NCBI GenBank assembly: GCA_963922565.1
Contig: CAWUIQ010000015.1
Location: forward strand, 17,205 to 81,204
Length of the DNA: 64,000 bases
Source: JBCBKL01 sp963922565
GTDB taxonomy: Bacteria; Pseudomonadota; Alphaproteobacteria; Rhodobacterales; Rhodobacteraceae
Direction of reading: 5' to 3'
The position numbers and the translations under genes were made by a program. Positions 17,472 to 24,117 of the stretch are shown piece by piece. Positions within the stretch are counted from its first letter, which is position 1; every line of letters starts with the position of its first letter. The notes beneath the pieces are model-generated. The model made no database searches. It was given only the letters and a program-made list of their open reading frames with translations, and was not told the origin of the DNA.

Positions 17472-19412
17472 GTGGGCACAATCGAAATAGAAATCCTCAG
17501 ATCGATCCCAACGATTGAATACGAAGACAGGCGATTGCGGCCAAAGTCACGCAAGGCGGAGGCGCTTTTACTGTATGTGTTTTTGTCCGGTGAACGTTCG
17601 TTTCGCCGTGACTTTCTGGCCTCGCTTTTCTGGGAAGATCACGATCTGTCAATGGCGCGGGACAACCTTCGGCAAGTCCTGGTCCGGATCAAGAAAACCT
17701 GCGGGCCATTGCAATCGGCTCTGACAATTGACCGGAGCGTTCTGGAGGTCGATACCTCCAAGGTTCATCTCGATATCGACGCCCTGATAGACGCACCTGA
17801 TACGTTCCTTGCACAGAACAGCATAGACTTTTCGGCCTTCGACTTCGATGCGCCTTTCGCGCAATATCTGGACATCGGATCGTCTTTCCGTTCCTGGATT
17901 TGCGTGCTGCAAAGCGCGTATCAACGAAAACTCGCAACCGCCCTGCATGGCGTTCTGCATGCTGGGCAACTGCCACCCCAAAGCCTATTGAACGCCGCGC
18001 TGTTGATGCAAAAGCTCGACCCGACAGATGAAATCTCCTGCCGGTTTCTGATGCAGCATTACGCTCGGTGCGGACGGTCCGCCGAAGCGCTGAAGGTCTA
18101 CAACACGCTTTATGAGCTGCTCGACGAAAGTTATGATGTCGAGCCCTCCGAAGAGACGATCGAATTGAATGCGGCCATCAAGATGGGAGAATTCAGCACG
18201 GTACCGGTCAGTATCCCGGTGCCCATTGGGCCTTCACAAAACGACGATGCGCTTCCGGATGTTTTTGTTGCTGATTTCGACATTGACGACAAACAGGATC
18301 GCACCGTGCGATTGGGCAAATTTTTTCGGGCAGAAATTCTTGGAAATTTGTCCAAGTTTCGGGAATGGAACGTTTTGGACGTCGCGCCGCAAACTGCGGA
18401 TCACTACCGGCTGGAGTGCATTATCGAGGACCACGGCGAGGAAATCGATACGATCCTGTCCCTGCGGCAGGCTGAGAAAGGCAGAGTCCTCTGGAGCCAA
18501 CGCATGGTTGTCGGATTTCATAATTGGCGCGACACCCAATGGCGCATTGCGCAGCAGATCGCCTTGGCCATTGACCAGACTCTGACCACGGACCGGCTGA
18601 CATCGACCTTGAACGAGCGCCCCCAAGATCGCAGTTCATTCGACAAATGGACGATCTGCGCAAGCCTGAACGCGGAATGGTCCCCGGCGTCGGCCGACAA
18701 GATGAATCAGCTGCTCAAGGAGATCCTTGAAACTTCACCGCGTTTTGGCCTGGCCCATGTCTATCTGGCGGCGGCTTACAACAAGCGGCATCTGGTCTAT
18801 CCGGGTGTGTTTCGGGATCAGGAGGCGGTGAAGGCCGCTATGCATCACGGTCACCTTGCGATGGAGATCGACACACTCGACAGCCAGTCACACCGGGTGT
18901 TTGCCTGGGCCAAGGCCCTGAACGGGGAATTCGACGTTGCCGAATTTCATTTCCAGCAGTCCTATGACCTGAATCCGGCCAATCTGCATGTTCGCGCCTC
19001 GGCGGCATTGGGGTTTGCGTTTCTCGACAACACCGAAAGGGCCTGCGACATCGCCGACAGGACGGTGAGCCTCTCGCCCAATCTGCACCCGTTCCATTGG
19101 GGGTACCTGCAGAACATCTACTACCTGTCCAATCGACTTGTGGATGCAAGAATGGCAGGGGAACTGGCCGGTAACGCCATTTCAAACCTGCCCGCCTGGC
19201 AATCGGCGATTCTCAGCGAGTTGGGAGAATTCGAGCGGGCCACCGAGTACCGAAAACGGTTTCTCGACGATACCCGTGCTCGCTGGCAGGGCTCCGGCAC
19301 CCCGACCGAACAGCAGGTCTTTGGCTGGTTCCTGCAGTGCTTCCCACTCAAGAACGCGGCTCAAAAGGAACGGCTTGCCAAGCACCTTCTGTTGGATGTG
19401 CAACCTACCTAG
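17472..19412 (+). CDS. SARP/BTAD-type transcriptional regulator with TPR C-terminus
   Basis: A 646-residue product with GTG start. Residues about 1-100 are a winged-helix of the OmpR/SARP type (RRDFLASLFWEDHDLSMARDN is the typical recognition region). Residues about 105-235 are the bacterial transcriptional activation domain (ALLMQKLDPTDEISCRFLMQ, GRSAEALKVYNTLYELL). A middle domain (about 255-365) resembles the sugar-nucleotide-cyclase-like region often found before TPRs in such proteins. The rest is TPR helices. SARPs activate nearby biosynthetic or secreted-product operons. Its 3' end overlaps by 4 bases that of the YcaO/peroxidase operon, and it diverges from the envelope operon; both are plausible targets. 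Confidence 0.8.
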   Translation: MGTIEIEILRSIPTIEYEDRRLRPKSRKAEALLLYVFLSGERSFRRDFLASLFWEDHDLSMARDNLRQVLVRIKKTCGPLQSALTIDRSVLEVDTSKVHLDIDALIDAPDTFLAQNSIDFSAFDFDAPFAQYLDIGSSFRSWICVLQSAYQRKLATALHGVLHAGQLPPQSLLNAALLMQKLDPTDEISCRFLMQHYARCGRSAEALKVYNTLYELLDESYDVEPSEETIELNAAIKMGEFSTVPVSIPVPIGPSQNDDALPDVFVADFDIDDKQDRTVRLGKFFRAEILGNLSKFREWNVLDVAPQTADHYRLECIIEDHGEEIDTILSLRQAEKGRVLWSQRMVVGFHNWRDTQWRIAQQIALAIDQTLTTDRLTSTLNERPQDRSSFDKWTICASLNAEWSPASADKMNQLLKEILETSPRFGLAHVYLAAAYNKRHLVYPGVFRDQEAVKAAMHHGHLAMEIDTLDSQSHRVFAWAKALNGEFDVAEFHFQQSYDLNPANLHVRASAALGFAFLDNTERACDIADRTVSLSPNLHPFHWGYLQNIYYLSNRLVDARMAGELAGNAISNLPAWQSAILSELGEFERATEYRKRFLDDTRARWQGSGTPTEQQVFGWFLQCFPLKNAAQKERLAKHLLLDVQPT

Positions 19413-20023
19413 TCGCACTGGCGAACGGAATAGGCGCCAAGTTGTTGAAAGAAGGTTATCTCGGGATTGAGCGGCGGGTTATTTTCATTGATTCTCTGCT
19501 GTATCTTTGCCCTGAGCTGGGTTCGTTGATTGCCGTCTGTGACAATGTTTTCGATGTCTTCGTCGATTACTTCTGCCAGGGCTTTTTCGATTTGTAGCCG
19601 CACTACCCCTTCATAACTGGTCGATTCCTCCATCGGTGCATGCTCTAGCCCATATTTCAGGACGCCAGTGTCCGGAATGACGACGATCATCGATTGCGTA
19701 TCTTCGAAGACGAATTTCACCGATAGCGCGGATGCGGTCACGCCCGGACAGTCGTTTTGGCCAATCACGTCACCTTTTTCACCATCGACCACCGGTGCGA
19801 TCGCAAGTGCTTCGCAGATGTCGATGGCTGCCTTTCTGCCAGCACTGCCGTTCGGGAGATTCTTGAGGTCGTTCATGTCAACGGTCGGGATCGTTCCGTT
19901 GGACTGCGCGAGGATTTCTGTCTTCTGCCCCGCCATTTTTTCCATCGCACGGCCGACTTTCTCCACATTCGTCTCTTTGGCTCTGTTATTGGGATTGTTG
20001 ATGATCGTGGTAAAGTTAGACAT
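19409..20023 (-). CDS. 204-residue protein of YcaO/peroxidase operon, unknown
   Basis: Starts at ATG 20023, overlapping the peroxidase stop by 8 bases, so it is translationally coupled. The N-terminal 35 residues are polar and helical (NVEKVGRAMEKMAGQ). The middle is mixed alpha/beta with Cys residues in DICEAL and NDCPGV, and the protein ends in a free Cys-Asp. It resembles no family I know. Being last in an operon with a YcaO-like protein and a heme peroxidase, it could be their substrate, a leader-type scaffold, or an independent partner; at 204 residues it is long for a peptide precursor. Confidence 0.6.
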   Translation of the reverse strand: MSNFTTIINNPNNRAKETNVEKVGRAMEKMAGQKTEILAQSNGTIPTVDMNDLKNLPNGSAGRKAAIDICEALAIAPVVDGEKGDVIGQNDCPGVTASALSVKFVFEDTQSMIVVIPDTGVLKYGLEHAPMEESTSYEGVVRLQIEKALAEVIDEDIENIVTDGNQRTQLRAKIQQRINENNPPLNPEITFFQQLGAYSVRQCD

Positions 20024-21365
20024 AATAGCCCTCCTTCGGATTTGGGTCTACTTCATTGAAAAAAGAAGAGAAATTCCGGGGCAAGTCCGCCAAATTTATA
20101 CCCCTCATCATGTCTGGAAACATGGCCCGGAGATGAGCCTTGGTTGCATCTAGGCGTGCAGTTGTTGCTGTGCGGACGATGTGCGATCCGGCCGGGCCGA
20201 GGGTGCCTTTGGCCTCACCTTTGACATAAGCTTCACAGAGAAGCTGAACGATCAACGGCGGCGAATTGGCCAACTTATCGCTGAACTGTTGGCAACCGCC
20301 CAAGTAAAGAGACATCTCTGTCAGCGTTTTCAACACATCGTCCTTGATCGAGGCTGGCAACAATATTTCGGGACTGGGCCCTTGCTCAGTGACCGCTTCA
20401 AGGTCCTTTTCAAAGATGTCTTTGGGGTCAAATCCCGCGCTGATACTTGGCGAAAAACATGTGCGATTGCGAAAGAAAAAGTGCCAATCTATCGCCCAGG
20501 TGTCGGCCCAAAGATCCAGTTCTGTATGATTGCCGGAACCGTCATTCGCCAGTCTGAACACGGGGGAAACACCCCTTGTCGAGAGCAGGTCTTCAAGGGA
20601 AAGCACTTTGCCCTTTCGGACTTCGTAGTCGGGCAAAACCAGCGAATGAAAACACCGGAAAGCCGCCTGTATCGTGGCCCCGTTCAGGGTTGTGGCCTTG
20701 GCCACAGCGACGGGCGTGGATTTCGTGACTTGAGCTAGCACATCACTGCAGATGATATTATGCCATGTCAGGATCGTCTTAATTCGCGCTTCGATGAATT
20801 TTTCTGCTTTGGAAGCCTTTCGAGATGCATCAACCTGCTTGTTGTGAAAGGCCATAAACAGGGCTGAAAGCAGCATCAGGATCGTGTTATCCGTGTTCCT
20901 GCGATCCGCTAGAATTGGCTCCATCGCGCGCAGATAGCGCCGCTGTGTGACGAGCAATTGGAACCGCGGGGATAGGAAGTGCAATTCGCCGTTGAGGGTT
21001 TGGAGCGGAAGAATCTTGAATTTAGCGGATTCCGCAAGCGCGCTGCCGGCACTGTTTATGTAGAGACCATGATCCACATGCATGCCGTGTCCATAGATCG
21101 TGTTGAGCTGCAGCGCCCTTTCCCGCAGATTCTTGGGGCGGGATGCGACACCTGCAAGGGATGTGTCGACATCTTTGCTCATCACAAGGTCATGGGCCAT
21201 CAATTGCGCAAGATAGGTGGTGATGGCGGAAAACGTGCCCCGGTTTTTGAAGCATTCGTTCCGCCAATCCGGATCTACCATGACCGAGCCAAACAACTCC
21301 AGATCGTCTGCAAGATCGGTCAGCGCCGCATCGTGACGGTTCTCATGGCATAGTCCATGTCGCAT
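20016..21365 (-). CDS. Animal-type heme peroxidase homologue
   Basis: A 449-residue product. The start at 21365 is chosen because GGAG lies 9 bases before it; a longer in-frame ORF upstream has no such site. It shows the signature of the animal heme peroxidase (An_peroxidase) family: distal LAQLMAHDL (Gln54, His58, Asp59), loop TIYGHGMHVDHGLY (89-102), proximal DRRNTDNTILMLL then ALFMAFHNK (His174-Asn175) and EARIKTILTWHNI (192-204). In the family these bind heme and use hydrogen peroxide to oxidise halides, tyrosines or lipids. At 449 residues it is near minimal size. There is no signal peptide, so it should act in the cytoplasm, which is unusual. It lies between the ycaO-like and 204-residue genes. 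Confidence 0.75.
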   Translation of the reverse strand: MRHGLCHENRHDAALTDLADDLELFGSVMVDPDWRNECFKNRGTFSAITTYLAQLMAHDLVMSKDVDTSLAGVASRPKNLRERALQLNTIYGHGMHVDHGLYINSAGSALAESAKFKILPLQTLNGELHFLSPRFQLLVTQRRYLRAMEPILADRRNTDNTILMLLSALFMAFHNKQVDASRKASKAEKFIEARIKTILTWHNIICSDVLAQVTKSTPVAVAKATTLNGATIQAAFRCFHSLVLPDYEVRKGKVLSLEDLLSTRGVSPVFRLANDGSGNHTELDLWADTWAIDWHFFFRNRTCFSPSISAGFDPKDIFEKDLEAVTEQGPSPEILLPASIKDDVLKTLTEMSLYLGGCQQFSDKLANSPPLIVQLLCEAYVKGEAKGTLGPAGSHIVRTATTARLDATKAHLRAMFPDMMRGINLADLPRNFSSFFNEVDPNPKEGYYV

Positions 21366-21438
21366 TGTGTTTTTCTCCGTCTCGATCGTTTGATAGAATA
21401 CTTGCCGTGAATGGAATGTGAATCGCAGGTTAACGCGC

Positions 21439-22425
21439 TCAAACCGGCGGAACGCCATCAGCTTTGGAAAAGAATTCGTTGAATTCCGGGGTTCGAAACA
21501 TCGCCCGACAAACCGGAATGCCGATCTCGGCACTGGTCATATCCGCGACAAGCACGGTCGCGCCCAAAGCCTCCGACTCCGAGAGCAGCTCCGCAACGGA
21601 AGTGGCCGAAGGCACCGGCTCTAGGGCGGTAAAGGGGTTTGCCAATGAAGGTGTTTCGAACCTTGATCTGAGCGCCTTCTGGCGTTGTGCCACGGTGTCA
21701 CGCGGACTTCCTGGCGTTATGGCCTCGCCTTTCAGTGTGCCACCGTGAAGGTCCGACACCTCCAGTTCAGCCACAAGCAGTTCTTCGAAGGCCCGCTTCA
21801 GGGTGGTCATCAGGGTAGACCCCGCTGCAAATCCTACGGCCATCTGGGACCTTTGATGATCAAACGAGAGCGCCAGAGTCACCACAACGGGGGATAGACC
21901 GTCAATGACGTAGAATTCCGTGGTGCGTGCGACGATGGCACCTGTTCTGGCAAAGGCTGTGAATGCTTCCAGTGCCCTGGCTTCTGCCGCTTCCGCCGGC
22001 ACACGTTGCACCCCGTAGTCGCCTTGCCACCACCCGCTAACCAGCCGCCTCTCCCACAATTCGAAAAGTGCTGCCGTTGCGGCTTGGGAAATCTGATTGT
22101 GTGCCGCACATCCATGCGACCGTGGGTGCGCCTTGGGAAAAACCTCGGACACGTTGATGTGTTGTGGTTCACTCGGCGGGGAAAAGAGAGCTGGCCACGC
22201 TGATTCACTGGAAGCCATGCGGACCGAAATCCGCTCGGCGGCCTCACCCCACATGCGGACCCGGGCCACTTCTTCGGAAAAACCCTTGCCCAGCGCGTTC
22301 GGGACTGCGGGATAGTCTGCCAGCACTTCGGGACGAAAATTCGCTGCGCGCACGATGAAATTCGGCGCATAGGGGCTGCGCAGCCTGACAGCCTTGTCCA
22401 ACCATCGTGTCATCCGACTTACCAA
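21439..22425 (-). CDS. YcaO-like protein
   Basis: A 328-residue product from TTG at 22425, with AGGAG 9 bases upstream; ATG at 22413 is an alternative. It has the three YcaO blocks: GKGFSEEVARVRMWGEAAER (46-65), ISQAATAALFELWERRLVSG (112-131) and STLMTTLKRAFEELLVAEL (203-221). In YcaO enzymes the Glu and Arg of these blocks hold Mg-ATP for backbone amide activation, giving azolines, thioamides or amidines. The protein is shorter than most (about 400) and lacks the Pro-rich C-terminus. It is the first gene of an operon with a heme peroxidase and a 204-residue protein, an association I do not recognise from described RiPP clusters. Confidence 0.75.
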   Translation of the reverse strand: MVSRMTRWLDKAVRLRSPYAPNFIVRAANFRPEVLADYPAVPNALGKGFSEEVARVRMWGEAAERISVRMASSESAWPALFSPPSEPQHINVSEVFPKAHPRSHGCAAHNQISQAATAALFELWERRLVSGWWQGDYGVQRVPAEAAEARALEAFTAFARTGAIVARTTEFYVIDGLSPVVVTLALSFDHQRSQMAVGFAAGSTLMTTLKRAFEELLVAELEVSDLHGGTLKGEAITPGSPRDTVAQRQKALRSRFETPSLANPFTALEPVPSATSVAELLSESEALGATVLVADMTSAEIGIPVCRAMFRTPEFNEFFSKADGVPPV

Positions 22426-23031
22426 ACCGACAATCTCCTATTCACAATCGCCATGACATTCTGCCTAACCCCGCATCGTGAGCGCAACGTTAGTCGAAAG
22501 ATCAATTGCGGCTTTGTTCAGAGCCGCATTCATCCTCTGCCCCCACATTGGCGTTTGTTGTTCAATGTCTGCTTTTGGGAAGCTGTACCGCAGTGTTGAC
22601 CAGACCGACGGATGTTTTCATTGGGCCGTCTTGATCGGCGCAATTTTGGGCTGGACCCAAAAATGCTGCGCCAGCCCTGACAGCGACGATGAGTCCACGT
22701 TACTCGATGCTGCGCAGGGAACAAACGTCCGAAAAGCGCAAAAATGCAGAACTCGAAGGCCCTGTGCATAAACATTGAAATCCCTCACGCAACACAATTC
22801 ATCTTACAAATGCTCAAGCCATCACATTTTGATCCTTGCGATTAGTACAAATTGATCTTGCCGAGTAAATGCGCCAACTCGGTCACATGCGAGCATGTTC
22901 GACCGGACTCGCGTTAATTGATGCCGAATTTAATGAGGCGCAGTTTATTGCAACTGGCTTTGGTATCTCAGAAGCCTTAAGCTGATCATAGCTTCCGGTG
23001 AGGTGCCCGGAGATGTGGTGGAGACTGTATT
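22426..23031. other. 606-base intergenic region between divergent operons
   Basis: It separates the ycaO-like gene (leftward) from the phosphorylase-like gene (rightward) and holds no convincing gene. A hairpin GCGGCT-N8-AGCCGC lies at 22508-22527. At 22565-22635 AATGTCTGCTTTTGGG and later TTGGGCCGTC echo the motif order seen at 4545-4615. Promoters of both operons should lie here. Confidence 0.35.
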
Positions 23032-24117
23032 TTGGATCGAACCGATATTCTCATCGTAAACGCGTTACGCATGGAACTCGACGCAGTCGAAGCGGAGTTG
23101 CGTCGGCTGAACGTGGTGCTTGAGCCCAAAGACAGCTCTTCCGGCATTCCTTATCTCACGGGGGTGCTACCGAACCAAAATGGGAAACGACGGGTGGCAC
23201 TCGCCCGCCCTACTCGAATGGGTGCGATATCTTCTGCAGTTTTGGCAACTAGCCTTATTCAAGAATTGCGTCCGAGCTGCCTTGCCATGTCGGGAGTTTG
23301 CGCGGGTAATCCGAGCGACGTCGCGCTCGGTGACGTCGTTGTTGCTGAGATCGCTTATGCCTACGACGAAGGTAAGCGGACAGCAAGCGGGTTCCAAGGA
23401 GATCACCGCCAGTTTCCACTATCGGAACGGTGGCAGAGGCTCGCTCAGGATCTGTCCCTCGACGGGCTACCAAGCTTTGGCGCGCCAGACGATGCAGACC
23501 GGCGCGTCTGGCTGCTCGAACAGCTTGCCGTGGGCACCGATCCCGCCCACCATCCCGCCCGCGGACGCTACCTTGATGGGTCACGATGGGAAGCGTTCAT
23601 CCGCGCGCTAGAGGAAGAAAAGATGATCTCGCGAAAAGGTGTGCACTTTGCGCTCACCAAGGCAGGGTTCGCTTTAGTCGACGAGCGTCGAGCATATGAC
23701 ATGGCACCAATCACGCAGCTTCCGTTCGCGGTTCACGTTGGCCCAATCGCGAGCGGAAACGCAGTGGTTAAAGACGGTGTTACATGGGATTCATTGAAGG
23801 CACAGGGTGTGCGCACCGTGCTAGGGCTCGAGATGGAAGCCGCAGCGATAGCCCAAGTCGCGCATCGTCTCGCAGTTCCGAACTGGCTCGTCGTCAAAAG
23901 CGTGATGGACTACGCTGATCCCAACAAAGACGACCGATTTAAGCCTTATGCTGCTGCAGCCAGCGCTGAGGTGCTACTGCGCCTCCTACAGACAGCGCCA
24001 CTGTCGAACTCAGCGCACGCGGCCAACGAGTCCACTGGAAGCGCAACGAACATCGTCGGCAACATCTCCGGTTCGAACATCAGTGTTATTCAGAAGGCGG
24101 CGCCTTCTGATCGGTGA
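23032..24117 (+). CDS. Nucleoside phosphorylase/nucleosidase-like candidate immunity effector
   Basis: A 361-residue product from TTG 23032, with GGAG about 8 bases before it. It has the PNP/UDP/MTA-nucleosidase fold: DILIVNALRMELDAV (5-19), ALGDVVVAEIAYAYDEG (97-113), GLEMEAAAIAQVA (about 265-277, nucleoside-binding Glu) and VVKSVMDYAD (about 289-298). Residues about 180-225 are an insertion resembling a winged helix (WEAFIRALEEEKMI, LTKAGFALVDERR). The tail (about 340-357) contains VGNISGSNISVIQ, closely matching VGDVTGEQITINQ at the N-terminus of the STAND protein encoded convergently with a 32-base overlap. Phosphorylase-like domains coupled to STAND proteins are described as immunity effectors that degrade nucleotides; that role is inferred here. 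Confidence 0.7.
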   Translation: MDRTDILIVNALRMELDAVEAELRRLNVVLEPKDSSSGIPYLTGVLPNQNGKRRVALARPTRMGAISSAVLATSLIQELRPSCLAMSGVCAGNPSDVALGDVVVAEIAYAYDEGKRTASGFQGDHRQFPLSERWQRLAQDLSLDGLPSFGAPDDADRRVWLLEQLAVGTDPAHHPARGRYLDGSRWEAFIRALEEEKMISRKGVHFALTKAGFALVDERRAYDMAPITQLPFAVHVGPIASGNAVVKDGVTWDSLKAQGVRTVLGLEMEAAAIAQVAHRLAVPNWLVVKSVMDYADPNKDDRFKPYAAAASAEVLLRLLQTAPLSNSAHAANESTGSATNIVGNISGSNISVIQKAAPSDR

